Positions 7,403-16,647 of a stretch of 53,735 nt of DNA are shown piece by piece. Location: the NCBI GenBank assembly GCA_023391535.1, contig JAEWAU010000066.1, forward strand, positions 1 to 53,735, read 5' to 3'. Positions within the stretch are counted from its first letter, which is position 1. Each line of letters opens with the position of its first letter. This DNA comes from Bacillota bacterium. Its GTDB lineage: Bacteria; Bacillota; Clostridia; Oscillospirales; Ethanoligenentaceae. Both the position numbers and the translations under genes were made by a program. The notes below the pieces were generated by a model. The model was not told the origin of the DNA, made no database searches, and saw only the letters and a program-made list of their open reading frames with translations.

Positions 7403-9559
7403 TCAGTGGAAGAACAAAACGATGAACACCAGGGTGATGGTGCTGGTGAGCTTGATGAGCACATGCAGCGACGGGCCGGCCGTATCCTTGAACGGATCGC
7501 CCACCGTGTCGCCCACTACGCCGGCCTTGTGGGCTTCGCTGCCCTTGCCGCCGTAGTTGCCGAGCTCGATGTATTTCTTCGTGTTATCCCACGCGCCGCC
7601 GCCGTTGTTCAGGAACAGCGCGAGAATGACGCCAACGATGGTGACGACCATCAGGTAACCGGCGGCAGCCTCTTTACCAAGCAGCATACCGACAAGTACC
7701 GGAACGATAACGACGAGCAGGCCAGGGATGACCATCTGCTTCAGAGCACCCTTGGTGACGATATCCACGCAGGTGCCGTATTCGGGCTTCTGCGTACCCT
7801 TCATGATACCGGGCATCGCCTTGAACTGGCGGCGCACTTCCTCAATGACATACTGCGCAGCCTTGCCCACGGCGCGGATGGCGGTGGAGCTGAACAGGAA
7901 AACCACGCCGGCGCCGATGAGCGCCGCGATGAAGACGGACGGCTTGCCGATATCCACCGGGTAAGGCTTGGAAGCGTCTATGTGCGTGATCGTCTTGACC
8001 TGGTCGATGTACGCGGAGAAGAGCAGGAAGGTCGCGAGCGCTGCGGAGCCCACGGCATAGCCCTTTGTGAGCGCCTTGGTGGTGTTGCCGCAGGCATCGA
8101 GCTTATCGGTGGTGACGCGGACTTCGTCCGGCGCGCCGGACATTTCGATGATGCCGCCCGCGTTATCCGTGATCGGCCCGAAGGTATCCATGGCGAGCAC
8201 GTAGGCGCAGGTGGAAAGCATGCCCATGGTGGCGATGGCGGTGCCGAAAATGCCGGGGTCGGAAATGCCGCTCGCGCCGGAGAGGGCCAGCTGACCGAGG
8301 CCGTAGGAGCCGAAGATGGCGGCGCTGATGAACAGAACGGGCAGCGCCACGGATTCCATGCCCATGGCGACGCCGGTGATGATGTTCGTAGCGGCGCCGG
8401 TGGTGCAGGATTTCGCCATTTCAAGCACCGGGCGCTTGCTATAGGAGGTGTAATAATTCGTAACGAACACGAACACGACGCTCAGGGCGATGCCGATGAG
8501 CGCGCAGCCGTAGAGCGCGATCCAGTTCACGGGATCGTTGCCCACGGTGCCGCGGAGCATGGCCCAGACGTTGAAGAAAAAGAACACAACCATGATGGCC
8601 GCCGTGATGAAAAAGCCCTTGTTGAGGGATTTCATCGGGTCCTCGTTTTCGTCCTTCACACGGACGGTGAAAATGCCGATGATGGAAGCGAGAATGCCGA
8701 GGGAACGGGCCACCAGCGGGAACAGGATGCCCGCAATGCCGAATACGGGCAGCAGGCCCACGCCGATGATCATGGCGCCGATGTTCTCGGCCGCCGTGGA
8801 TTCAAACAGGTCGGCGCCACGGCCGGCGCAGTCGCCCACGTTATCGCCCACAAGGTCGGCCACAACGGCGGGGTTGCGGGGGTCGTCCTCCGGGATGCCG
8901 GCTTCCACTTTACCCACAAGGTCGGCGCCCACATCGGCCGCTTTGGTGTAAATGCCGCCGCCGAGCTGGGCGAACAGGGCCACCAGCGAAGCGCCGAAGC
9001 CGAACCCGACGATGAGGGAGGGGGCGGCTTTCAGAATCGACTCATTGCTCGAAGCGCCGCCGTAGATAAGGAACAGCGTGGTGACGCCCAGCAGCGAGAG
9101 CGTGGTAACGGAAAGGCCCGTTACGGCGCCGCCGCGGAAAGCGATCTGGAGCGCACGGTTGAGGCCGCTCTTGGCTCCGTCCGCGCTGCGGATGTTGCTG
9201 TTTACCGACATAAACATGCCGAGGAAGCCGGAAAGCGCCGAGCAAAAAGCGCCGGTGATGAACGCGACGCCGATATGGACGGCGTAATTCAGGGCCTCGG
9301 ACGAAGAAGCATTTTCCTGAAGCTTCCCGAAATAGGAAGCGATGCAGATGAGCACGAGCACGATCACGGAGATCCAGGCGATGGTCTTATACTGGCGCTT
9401 CAGGAAAGCCGCCGCGCCTTCCTTGATGGCGTTTGAAATGGACTGCATTTCGGACGTGCCCTTTGTCTGCCGAAACACATACCGCATTAAACAGCCGATG
9501 ACCACCGCGGAGATCAGCACAATCCCGTAGATGACAACGTAATAGACGACCGGAGACAT
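7403..9559 (-). CDS. hppA: Membrane-bound H+-translocating inorganic pyrophosphatase, K+-independent type
   Basis: A 718-residue integral membrane pyrophosphatase that uses pyrophosphate hydrolysis to pump cations. About 16 membrane segments are visible. The signature EDDPRNPAVVADLVGDN runs into VGDCAGRGADLFES, the catalytic acidic loop. The later DTFGPITDNAGGI and the C-terminal DTVGDPFKDTAGPSL loops are also intact. GNTTKALTKG carries lysine where K+-dependent enzymes have alanine, so it should be the K+-independent, proton-pumping subtype (family knowledge applied to a residue I can see). The ATG at 9559 has AAAGGGG about ten bases upstream. It is transcribed alone from a promoter at 9689-9717 through a leader of about 125 bases. 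Anaerobes use this enzyme to save energy from biosynthetic pyrophosphate. Confidence 0.96.
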   Translation of the reverse strand: MSPVVYYVVIYGIVLISAVVIGCLMRYVFRQTKGTSEMQSISNAIKEGAAAFLKRQYKTIAWISVIVLVLICIASYFGKLQENASSSEALNYAVHIGVAFITGAFCSALSGFLGMFMSVNSNIRSADGAKSGLNRALQIAFRGGAVTGLSVTTLSLLGVTTLFLIYGGASSNESILKAAPSLIVGFGFGASLVALFAQLGGGIYTKAADVGADLVGKVEAGIPEDDPRNPAVVADLVGDNVGDCAGRGADLFESTAAENIGAMIIGVGLLPVFGIAGILFPLVARSLGILASIIGIFTVRVKDENEDPMKSLNKGFFITAAIMVVFFFFNVWAMLRGTVGNDPVNWIALYGCALIGIALSVVFVFVTNYYTSYSKRPVLEMAKSCTTGAATNIITGVAMGMESVALPVLFISAAIFGSYGLGQLALSGASGISDPGIFGTAIATMGMLSTCAYVLAMDTFGPITDNAGGIIEMSGAPDEVRVTTDKLDACGNTTKALTKGYAVGSAALATFLLFSAYIDQVKTITHIDASKPYPVDIGKPSVFIAALIGAGVVFLFSSTAIRAVGKAAQYVIEEVRRQFKAMPGIMKGTQKPEYGTCVDIVTKGALKQMVIPGLLVVIVPVLVGMLLGKEAAAGYLMVVTIVGVILALFLNNGGGAWDNTKKYIELGNYGGKGSEAHKAGVVGDTVGDPFKDTAGPSLHVLIKLTSTITLVFIVLFFH

Positions 9560-9688
9560 ACGCTACAACCCCTTTTAAAAATTCTTGGCCCCTGTGCCAC
9601 CAGACAGACATTGCTATTCGGCTCTGCATCAACCTCTCTTGTGGAAACTTAATAAATTAGTTGAATGAAGCTACGGATAACTATACAT

Positions 9689-9717
9689 AGTATAAAGTCT
9701 TTTTGATTTTTATTCCA
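9689..9717 (-). promoter_or_regulatory. Promoter of hppA
   Basis: On the minus strand TGGAAT (9717-9712), 17 bases, TATACT (9694-9689). The -10 is strong, the -35 weak. The transcribed leader to 9560 has small hairpin potential but no riboswitch class that I recognise. Confidence 0.5.
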
Positions 9718-9973
9718 GAGCGTTCGTTAAAAAAATTGTTCAGAATAATGACGTTTTTCTGCACAAAAATCTGTTAAGTTTGCTGACGGTTTTGAACAAC
9801 CCTGCACAGATATGCTCGCCGGCAGGCTGCTTTTGCTCCGCTTTTTGCATCATACGGGCAATGCCTTGCAAAGCGCGGAGGACGCCGGCGCGGAAGCGGG
9901 GCCGCGTCGCGGTCCGCCCGCGCCCGCGATGCAGGAAAAATTGCAATTTCATGATAAATCGTATGCAGAATGC

Positions 9974-10002
9974 TTGATTTTTTTCCGCCGCACGGATAAG
10001 AT
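9974..10002 (+). promoter_or_regulatory. Promoter of the RpiR-type regulator
   Basis: TTGATT (9974-9979), 17 bases, TAAGAT (9997-10002), about 18 bases before the start codon. The stretch 9718-9973 between the two divergent promoters shows no supportable gene. Confidence 0.55.
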
Positions 10003-10020
10003 AATAAGCGGGGTGAGAGT

Positions 10021-10917
10021 ATGAGCAAGGATCTGCTGGCACAGATTCAGACACTGTATCCGACATTTTCAAAAGGCCAGAAATACATCGCGCGTTTCAT
10101 CATCGAGCATTACGACAAGGCGGCGTTCATGACGGCCTCGAAACTCGGCAACATCGTGGGGGTGAGCGAATCCACCGTGGTGCGCTTTGCCTCGGAGCTT
10201 GGGTTCGAGGGCTATCCGCAGCTCCAGAAATCGCTGCAGGAGCTCATCCGCAACAAGCTGACGTCGGTGCAGCGCATCGAGGTTTCCACCGACCGGCTCA
10301 GCGGCGGGGACGTGTTCGAAAAGGTCCTCAACGCCGATATCGAAAAGATCAAAAGAACCATTGCGGAAGGCTCGCGCGAGGATTTCTACGGCGCCGTGGA
10401 TTCCATTGTGAACGCCTCCAACATCTACATACTGGGCGTGCGCAGCTCCTCGGCTCTGGCCGGTTTCCTCGGACTTTATTTCAACTATATTTTCGACCAT
10501 GTGCATCTGGTGAACACCACGAGCGGCAGCGAGGTGTTCGAGCAGGTTCTGCGCATCGGCCCGGGAGACGTCATCGTGGGCATCAGCTTCCCGCGCTATT
10601 CGTCCCGCACCGTCAAGGCGCTGAAGTTCGCTTCGGACCGCGGCGCCACCGTGATTTCCATTACGGACAGCAAAATGTCGCCGCTCTACCGCTACGCGAG
10701 CTACAACCTGCTCGCCAAAAGCGATATGGCGTCGTTTGTCGATTCGCTCGTGGCGCCTCTGAGCCTCATCAACGCGCTCATCGTGGCCGTGGGCATGAAG
10801 TGTCAGGACCAGGTGTACAGCACGTTCGCCCAGCTCGAGCGCGTCTGGGATGAATACGACGTGTACGCCAAAACGGGCGACGAAGTGCAGGCGGCAGCCC
10901 CGGACGGCGATGCTTGA
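10021..10917 (+). CDS. MurR/RpiR-family transcriptional regulator
   Basis: A 298-residue DNA-binding protein. The N-terminal helix-turn-helix domain (about 1-77) includes GNIVGVSESTVVRFASELGF. The C-terminal SIS domain (about 125-265) includes ILGVRSSSALAGFLG and VGISFPRYS, the fold that binds phosphosugars. Members of this family sense sugar phosphates such as N-acetylmuramate-6-phosphate. The start at 10021 follows GGGGTGAGAGT. Its stop overlaps the next gene by eight bases, so the two are translated together. The effector is unknown; the neighbour is a flavoprotein rather than a sugar gene, so it may act on genes elsewhere. Confidence 0.87.
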   Translation: MSKDLLAQIQTLYPTFSKGQKYIARFIIEHYDKAAFMTASKLGNIVGVSESTVVRFASELGFEGYPQLQKSLQELIRNKLTSVQRIEVSTDRLSGGDVFEKVLNADIEKIKRTIAEGSREDFYGAVDSIVNASNIYILGVRSSSALAGFLGLYFNYIFDHVHLVNTTSGSEVFEQVLRIGPGDVIVGISFPRYSSRTVKALKFASDRGATVISITDSKMSPLYRYASYNLLAKSDMASFVDSLVAPLSLINALIVAVGMKCQDQVYSTFAQLERVWDEYDVYAKTGDEVQAAAPDGDA

Positions 10918-12136
10918 CGTGATCGTGGTGGGGGCCGGCCCCGCGGGCATGACGGCGGCCGGCACGGCGGCGCGGCGCGGGCGCGCCGTGGCATTGCTCG
11001 AGCGCAACGCGCGCCCGGGGCGCAAGCTCATGATCAGCGGCAAAGGCCGCTGTAACCTCACGAACGACTGCACGCTCGCGCAGTTCATGGAGAACGTCCC
11101 GAACGGGGGAAAGTTTCTGTTCAGCGCCGTTTCACAGTTCACCCCGCAGGACGTGATGACCTTCGTGGAAGGCCTGGGCGTTCCGCTCAAGGTGGAACGC
11201 GGCCGGCGCGTGTTCCCGGTTTCGGATAAAGCCGTGGACGTGGTGGACGCGCTGCAGAATTTCGCGGCGCAGTCCGGCGTGCGCACGGTGCACGGCAGGG
11301 CGGCGCAGCTTTTGCTGGAAAACGGAGCGGTGGGCGGCGTCCGATTGGAGGACGGCTCGGAGCTGCGCGCGCACGCCGTTCTGGTGTGCACGGGCGGGGC
11401 ATCCTATCCGCTTACCGGCTCCACGGGCGACGGCTACGCGCTGGCGCGGCAGGCCGGGCACACCGTCGCGGAGCCGCGGCCCTCGCTGGTGCCGCTCGAA
11501 ACGCTGGAGGACTGGCCGCGCGACGCACAGGGCCTTTCGCTGCGCAACGTGACGCTTACGGTGCTGGATACGAAAACGGGCAAGCCGGTGTTCGAAGAGC
11601 TCGGAGAGATGCTCTTCACCCATTTCGGCGTCACGGGCCCGCTGGTGCTCAGCGCGAGCGCCCGCATGGCGCATATGGAGCCGGGGCGGTACCGCCTGCA
11701 CATCGATTTGAAGCCCGCGCTGCGCCCCGAGCAGCTCGACGCGCGCCTGCAGCGCGACCTGCTCCAGTTCGGCAGCCGCGATTTCAGCAATTCTCTGGGC
11801 GGTCTGCTGCCCGCGAAGCTCATTCCCGTGTTTGTGCGCCAAAGCGGTATTCCGGCCGCGGAAAAGTCCAATCAGGTGACGCGCGAACAGCGCGAGGCCG
11901 CCGTTCGGCTTTTCAAGGATATGGAGCTCACGGTGAAAGGCTTTCGGCCCATTGAGGAAGCCATCGTCACATCGGGCGGGGTGAGCCTCCGCGAGGTAAA
12001 CCCCAAAACCATGGAATCCAAGCTGACGCGCGGCCTGTACTTTGCGGGCGAGGTGCTGAACGCCGACGCGTTCACGGGCGGCTTCAATTTGCAGATCGCG
12101 TTCGCAACCGGCCGCGCGGCGGGGCTTGCCGTTTGA
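10910..12136 (+). CDS. FAD-dependent oxidoreductase, HI0933/BaiN family
   Basis: A 408-residue flavoprotein of the HI0933 (BaiN-like) group. The dinucleotide-binding motif is VVGAGPAGMTAAG (residues 5-17), followed by RPGRKLMISGKGRCNLTN, typical of the family. The C-terminus has TSGGVSLREVNPKTMES and LYFAGEVLNADAFTGGFN. The family is widespread and variously called aminoacetone oxidase family; the physiological reaction is generally unassigned. The ATG at 10910 sits within the last codons of the RpiR gene, a coupled arrangement. Length matches the family. About 160 bases separate it from cmk. Confidence 0.87.
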   Translation: MLDVIVVGAGPAGMTAAGTAARRGRAVALLERNARPGRKLMISGKGRCNLTNDCTLAQFMENVPNGGKFLFSAVSQFTPQDVMTFVEGLGVPLKVERGRRVFPVSDKAVDVVDALQNFAAQSGVRTVHGRAAQLLLENGAVGGVRLEDGSELRAHAVLVCTGGASYPLTGSTGDGYALARQAGHTVAEPRPSLVPLETLEDWPRDAQGLSLRNVTLTVLDTKTGKPVFEELGEMLFTHFGVTGPLVLSASARMAHMEPGRYRLHIDLKPALRPEQLDARLQRDLLQFGSRDFSNSLGGLLPAKLIPVFVRQSGIPAAEKSNQVTREQREAAVRLFKDMELTVKGFRPIEEAIVTSGGVSLREVNPKTMESKLTRGLYFAGEVLNADAFTGGFNLQIAFATGRAAGLAV

Positions 12137-12178
12137 ACAAGCGGGGAGCGGGCACGGAATCGCCCCCGGTTTCTTCCT

Positions 12179-12203
12179 TATATTAATAGAGCTATATTAA
12201 TAG
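12179..12203. repeat. AT-rich direct repeat upstream of cmk
   Basis: TATATTAATAG occurs twice (12179-12189 and 12193-12203), 14 bases apart, in an otherwise GC-rich gap of 158 bases. It may be part of a cmk promoter or operator. I could not assign a convincing -35/-10 pair. Confidence 0.5.
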
Positions 12204-12294
12204 TGCAATCGTATTTTGCAAGATGAATCGAATTTAGCAGCCCGGCCGCTTTTTCGTCTGCGGCGGATGTGCCGGCCTGCGGGGAGGCTTTGAA

Positions 12295-12975
12295 TTGGAG
12301 ACGGCAAAACCCATCAACATCGCCATCGACGGGCCCGCCGGCGCGGGAAAAAGCACACTCGCGCGCCTGCTCGCGGCGCGCTTCGGCTTCGTGTATGTGG
12401 ATACGGGGGCCTTATACCGTTCCATCGGTCTTTTTGCCCTGCGCAAAGGCGTGGAACCCTCGGACGCCGCCGGAGTGCGGGCGCTGCTGCCGGAAATCCG
12501 CGTGGAGCTGAAGTTTAAAGGCGGGAAGCAGCATGTGCTGCTCTGCGGCGAAGACGTTTCCGCGCGCATCCGCACCCCCGAGGTATCGGATGCGGCGTCG
12601 AGGGTTTCGGCCATACCCGCCGTGCGCACCTTTTTGCTCGGCCTGCAGCGCGATATCGCTGCGCGCAGCAACGTGGTGATGGACGGGCGCGACATCGGCA
12701 CGGTGGTGCTGCCCGGCGCGCTCGTCAAGATTTTTCTCAGCGCGTCGCCCGAGGACCGCGCCCGCCGCCGGTACGAGGAGATGCTCGCAAAAGGCCAGCC
12801 GGCCGTGTACGAGCGGGTGCTCGCCGATATGGTGGAGCGCGACCGCGCCGATTCCGGCCGCGACGTGGCGCCGCTGAAGCCCGCGCCGGACGCCGTGCGC
12901 GTGGACACCACGGGCTTCCCGCTGGAAAAATCGCTCGCGACGCTGGCGGCGCTTGTAAAGGAGAGATTGACATGA
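12295..12975 (+). CDS. cmk: Cytidylate kinase
   Basis: A 226-residue (d)CMP kinase, which phosphorylates CMP and dCMP for nucleotide recycling. The P-loop is IDGPAGAGKST (about residues 10-20). VYVDTGALYR is the substrate region and VMDGRDIGTVVLP the CMP-binding motif. The start is TTG at 12295, eight bases after GGGGAGG (12281-12287); no ATG fits. The stop overlaps the plsC start (ATGA at 12972-12975). It is the first gene of the conserved clostridial cmk-plsC-ispH/rpsA operon. Confidence 0.95.
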   Translation: METAKPINIAIDGPAGAGKSTLARLLAARFGFVYVDTGALYRSIGLFALRKGVEPSDAAGVRALLPEIRVELKFKGGKQHVLLCGEDVSARIRTPEVSDAASRVSAIPAVRTFLLGLQRDIAARSNVVMDGRDIGTVVLPGALVKIFLSASPEDRARRRYEEMLAKGQPAVYERVLADMVERDRADSGRDVAPLKPAPDAVRVDTTGFPLEKSLATLAALVKERLT

Positions 12976-13574
12976 GCGTATTCACAAACGCGCAAAAATG
13001 GGTGGGCGCCCCGCTCCGCCGCCTGTTCGGTATACGGCGCGAGGGCATGGAAAACACGGAGCTGAAGCCGCCGTTCGTGCTCTGCTCCAACCACCGTTCC
13101 GATTTCGACCCCATCATTCTGGGCGCGTCGCTGCCATTCGATCTCAAGTTCATGGCGAAAGAGGAGCTGTTCCGGGTGCCCGTGCTGCGCGGAATCATCC
13201 GCGCGTTCGGGGCTTTTCCCGTGAGCCGCGGCCGGCACGATTCCGCGGCGCTGGGCAAAGCTACGGAAGTACTGAAAAGCGGGCAGGTGCTCGCCATGTT
13301 TCCGGAGGGGCACCGGCAGAAAAACAGCGCGGTGATGCAGCCCTTCAAGTCCGGCGCGGTGCTGTTCGCCGCGCAGGCCGGCGTGCCCATTCTGCCCGTG
13401 ATGATCCTTGCGCACGGGCATGTGCGGATGTTCGGGCACAACGTGGTGCGCGTGGGCAAGCCCGTAACCGCGGCGGAGCTGGGGGTTGCGGAAATAAACG
13501 GCGAATCGCTGCGCGCGGCGCGGGAGGTTTTGCGCGCGCGCATGACGGCTCTTGCCGATTCGGCAGCGTGGTGA
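12972..13574 (+). CDS. plsC: 1-acyl-sn-glycerol-3-phosphate acyltransferase
   Basis: A 200-residue membrane-associated acyltransferase, which makes phosphatidic acid for phospholipids. The catalytic NHRSDFDP motif (HX4D) is near residue 36 and the acceptor-binding FPEGHRQ near residue 114. There is a short hydrophobic patch at the N-terminus and another around IIRAFGAFPVS. Translation is coupled to cmk by an ATGA overlap, and the stop lies seven bases before the ispH/rpsA start. Confidence 0.93.
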   Translation: MSVFTNAQKWVGAPLRRLFGIRREGMENTELKPPFVLCSNHRSDFDPIILGASLPFDLKFMAKEELFRVPVLRGIIRAFGAFPVSRGRHDSAALGKATEVLKSGQVLAMFPEGHRQKNSAVMQPFKSGAVLFAAQAGVPILPVMILAHGHVRMFGHNVVRVGKPVTAAELGVAEINGESLRAAREVLRARMTALADSAAW

Positions 13575-13581
13575 TGCCTCT

Positions 13582-15558
13582 ATGAAGATCGAAGTGGCGA
13601 AATCCGCCGGGTTCTGCTTTGGCGTGGACCGCGCGGTTAAAATGGTGGAGGAGCTGCTGCAGGAAAAGCAGGCGGCGATGCTCGGCCCCGTCATTCACAA
13701 CGCGCGCGTGGTGGCCGCGCTCGAGCAAAAGGGCGCGCGCGTGGTGGCTTCCCCGCAGGAGGCGCCTCCCGGCAGCACGGTGGTGATCCGGTCCCACGGG
13801 GTGCCCGCCTCCGTTTATGAGGAGATCCGCCGGTGCGGCCTTTGCTGTGCGGACGCAACCTGCCCGTTTGTAGCCAAGATCCATAAAATCGTGGAACAGG
13901 AATCCCGCCGGGGGGCGCTGGTGCTGATTGCCGGCGACCCGGAGCACCCGGAGGTGGAGGGAATTGTGGGACACTGCCCCGGCCCCTGCTTCGTGTTTCG
14001 CTCGCTCGAGGAGCTGCGCCGGCTGGTGCAGAAGCCGGAACTGGCGGAAACGCACGAAATTTCAGCCGTTGCACAGACAACTTTCAGCCTGGAAGTATGG
14101 AAAAAATGCTCTGATTTTATCAGAAAAGTATATACAAACCCGAGAATATTTGATACAATATGTAGTGCAACATCCATTCGTCAGCAAGAGGCCGGCGAGT
14201 TGGCCGCTCGAAGCGACCTGATGGTCGTCATCGGGGGGCGTAACAGCTCGAATACGGCAAAACTGCTCTCCGTCTGCGCCGCTGCGTGTCCTTCTTATCT
14301 GGTGGAGGGCGCAGAAGAGCTGCGGTCAGTGCCTTTGCGCGGAGCGGAACGGGTTGGTGTTACGGCAGGGGCTTCTACGCCGCCCTGCATAATAAAGGAG
14401 GTTCTTAAAGCTATGGCCGATTTGGACAAGGACAACATGGATGGCGAGGATATCAGCTTTGCAGACGCGCTCGAACAATCATTTAAGACCGTCAATTTGG
14501 ATGAGCCGGTACGCGGTGTTGTGGTGGGTGTGTCGCAGAATGAAGTCGAGATCGATCTCGGCACCAAACACGCGGGGTACATTCCGTTGTCGGAACTTAC
14601 GGACGATTCTTCTGCAAAGCCCGATCAACTTGTCAAGGTCGGCGATGAGCTTGATTTGGTAGTACTCCGTGTAAACGATCAGGACGGAACCGTGATGCTC
14701 TCGAAGAAGCGCTTTGACGCGCTCAAGGGCTGGGAGGATATCGTCAAGGCGTCGGAGGATGGCACCATCATGAGTGGTATCGTCACCGATGTCGTAAAGG
14801 GCGGCCTGCTCGCTTCCGTGAACGGCGTCAAGGTGTTCATTCCGGCTTCCCAGAGCGGTGTGACCCGCGATGAAAAGCTCGATAAGCTGCTTCATCAGGA
14901 AGTTCGCATGACCATCATCGAGATCAACCGCGGCCGCAAGCGCGCCGTGGGTTCTATCCGTGCCGTGCTGCGCGAGGAGCGCAAGAAGCTTGCCGAGAAG
15001 ATCTGGGAAGAGATCGAAGTCGGCAAGGAATACACCGGCGTCGTCAAATCGCTCACTTCTTACGGCGCGTTTGTCGATCTGGGCGGCGTGGACGGCATGA
15101 TCCACGTTTCCGAGCTCTCGTGGTCTCGCATCCGCCATCCCTCCGATGTGGTGAGCATCGGCCAGACGGTGCATGTGTACGTGAAGAGCTTCGACAAGGA
15201 TGCCAAGAAGATATCGCTGGGCTACAAGGACAAGGGCGAAGATCCCTGGCAGACGTTCCTTTCCAACTTCAGCGTCGGGGATATTGTCGATGTGAAGATC
15301 GTCAGCTTTATGCCGTTCGGCGCGTTCGCGCAGATCATTCCGGGCGTGGATGGGCTGATTCACATTTCGCAGATCGCGGATCATCATGTGGCGAAGCCGC
15401 AGGATGTGCTTGCGATGGACGAAACGGTGAAGGTCAAGATCATCGAAGTCGACGAGGAGAAAAAGCGTATCAGCCTCTCCATCCGCGAAGCAAACGCCGA
15501 GTTGGGCATTCAAGGCGACGAAGCCCAGCCGGAGAGCTACGACGGGGACAACGCCTGA
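13582..15558 (+). CDS. ispH: Bifunctional 4-hydroxy-3-methylbut-2-enyl diphosphate reductase / ribosomal protein S1
   Basis: A 658-residue fusion. Residues 1-280 are IspH (LytB), the last enzyme of the MEP isoprenoid pathway. The three cysteines that hold its iron-sulfur cluster are present: C12 (SAGFCFGVDRA), C94 (ATCPFVAKIH) and C194 (DTICSATSIRQ). H39 and H72 and the GDPEHPEVEG loop are also seen. From about residue 300 to 650 there are four S1 RNA-binding domains, for example VRGVVVGVSQNEVEI and GAFVDLGGVDGMIHVSEL. The join is in frame with no stop or internal start signal that I can identify with confidence. This fusion is known in many Clostridia, so it is not an assembly artefact. The ATG at 13582 follows plsC closely. 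Confidence 0.96.
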   Translation: MKIEVAKSAGFCFGVDRAVKMVEELLQEKQAAMLGPVIHNARVVAALEQKGARVVASPQEAPPGSTVVIRSHGVPASVYEEIRRCGLCCADATCPFVAKIHKIVEQESRRGALVLIAGDPEHPEVEGIVGHCPGPCFVFRSLEELRRLVQKPELAETHEISAVAQTTFSLEVWKKCSDFIRKVYTNPRIFDTICSATSIRQQEAGELAARSDLMVVIGGRNSSNTAKLLSVCAAACPSYLVEGAEELRSVPLRGAERVGVTAGASTPPCIIKEVLKAMADLDKDNMDGEDISFADALEQSFKTVNLDEPVRGVVVGVSQNEVEIDLGTKHAGYIPLSELTDDSSAKPDQLVKVGDELDLVVLRVNDQDGTVMLSKKRFDALKGWEDIVKASEDGTIMSGIVTDVVKGGLLASVNGVKVFIPASQSGVTRDEKLDKLLHQEVRMTIIEINRGRKRAVGSIRAVLREERKKLAEKIWEEIEVGKEYTGVVKSLTSYGAFVDLGGVDGMIHVSELSWSRIRHPSDVVSIGQTVHVYVKSFDKDAKKISLGYKDKGEDPWQTFLSNFSVGDIVDVKIVSFMPFGAFAQIIPGVDGLIHISQIADHHVAKPQDVLAMDETVKVKIIEVDEEKKRISLSIREANAELGIQGDEAQPESYDGDNA

Positions 15559-15584
15559 GCAGGTTCCTTTTTTCCGAAACAATA

Positions 15585-15629
15585 AAAAGCGCCGCAAAAC
15601 GAATCCGGTTCGTTTTGCGGCGCTTTTTT
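15585..15629. terminator. Bidirectional terminator after ispH/rpsA
   Basis: A perfect 19-base stem (15585-15603 with 15609-15627) flanked by A and T runs. It ends the cmk operon and can also end the convergent ketopantoate reductase transcript. Confidence 0.9.
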
Positions 15630-15705
15630 GTTTCGGCGCTGCGGGTTGTATTCGGCCGCGCATGGTGCTATAGTTAATATGATTCGCCGGCAAACGGGTG
15701 GAAGT

Positions 15706-16647
15706 TTATTCTTCGAACAGCCCCCGGTTTTTCTCCTCGAGCGCGCGGATGCCTTGGTAGAGCATCCAGTTCACCGGCGTTTCCACGCCGAGTTCCCGCC
15801 CGAACTCCAGCACCTTGCCCGCGAACATTTCGATCTCCGTGGGGCGTTTTTGCTCAAGATCCTGCAGGGTGGAGGGCTTGTTTAAAAACGGCAGGCCGTG
15901 AATGGTTTTTTCCTGCCGGTCGATATCCTCCTGCCCGAGCGCGATGCCGAGGCGGTTCGCAATCTCCACCACTTCGCACATGGCGGCGCGGCGGATGGCG
16001 TTCGCGTATTCGCTTTTGCAAAACGCGCCGAACGGAACGCCCAGCAGCGCGCAGGTGAGGTTCTCGCCCACGTTGCACATGAATTTGAACCAAATGCCCC
16101 GGATCATATCCGCATCCACCCGATACGGAACGGCGCAGGCGTCGAACAGCCCGGCGACCGCCTGCACGCGCGCCGTGGGCGCATCGCTTTCGTTTTCAGC
16201 TTCTCCGAAATGGACGCTCCCCACGGCGGGATCGTAGTTCGCGGCGCCGTCGCGCATTGCGATGGAAACCCGCATATAGGAATACAGCACATGGTCCCAA
16301 CCGTAAACGGCGGCCACCCGCTCCTCGCTGTCCACGCCGTTGAGCACGCACAGAATCTGCGTTTCGGGCCCCACCTGATTCCGGATATCCGCGATGGCCT
16401 GCGCCAGCGCCGTGTACTTGACCGCGATGAGGACAAGGTCGGCCGGGTCGCCGGCGTCCTGCGGAGTTACCACCGGGAAATGGTAGGGGGTTCCGTTTAG
16501 AACGACGCCGCGGGATTCGAGCCGCTCTTTGCGCTCCCCTTCCGCCAGCACGCGGAAGCCGCCTTCGCCGAGGCTTTTCGCCAAGCGCGGGGCGAAAAAC
16601 GACCCCATGGCGCCAAGGCCGATCAAAGTAACTTTGCCGATTTTCAA
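15706..16647 (-). CDS. 2-dehydropantoate 2-reductase (ketopantoate reductase family)
   Basis: A 313-residue NADP-dependent reductase of the ApbA/PanE family, which reduces ketopantoate to pantoate for coenzyme A. The nucleotide-binding loop is IGLGAMGSFF near the N-terminus. The catalytic lysine is in VKYTAL, the asparagine in LNGVDSEE, and the C-terminal helical domain contains CNVGENLTCALLG. I chose TTG 16647, because the AAGGCGG sequence (16665-16659) overlaps the GTG at 16659 and spaces properly only for the TTG. Other pantothenate genes are not adjacent, so the true substrate could be another 2-keto acid. Confidence 0.82.
   Translation of the reverse strand: MKIGKVTLIGLGAMGSFFAPRLAKSLGEGGFRVLAEGERKERLESRGVVLNGTPYHFPVVTPQDAGDPADLVLIAVKYTALAQAIADIRNQVGPETQILCVLNGVDSEERVAAVYGWDHVLYSYMRVSIAMRDGAANYDPAVGSVHFGEAENESDAPTARVQAVAGLFDACAVPYRVDADMIRGIWFKFMCNVGENLTCALLGVPFGAFCKSEYANAIRRAAMCEVVEIANRLGIALGQEDIDRQEKTIHGLPFLNKPSTLQDLEQKRPTEIEMFAGKVLEFGRELGVETPVNWMLYQGIRALEEKNRGLFEE

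Noticed and set aside
7406..9436. A 676-codon plus-strand frame opposite hppA
   Set aside because: Composition artefact, rich in His, Gly and Glu; the minus-strand frame encodes a clear membrane pyrophosphatase.
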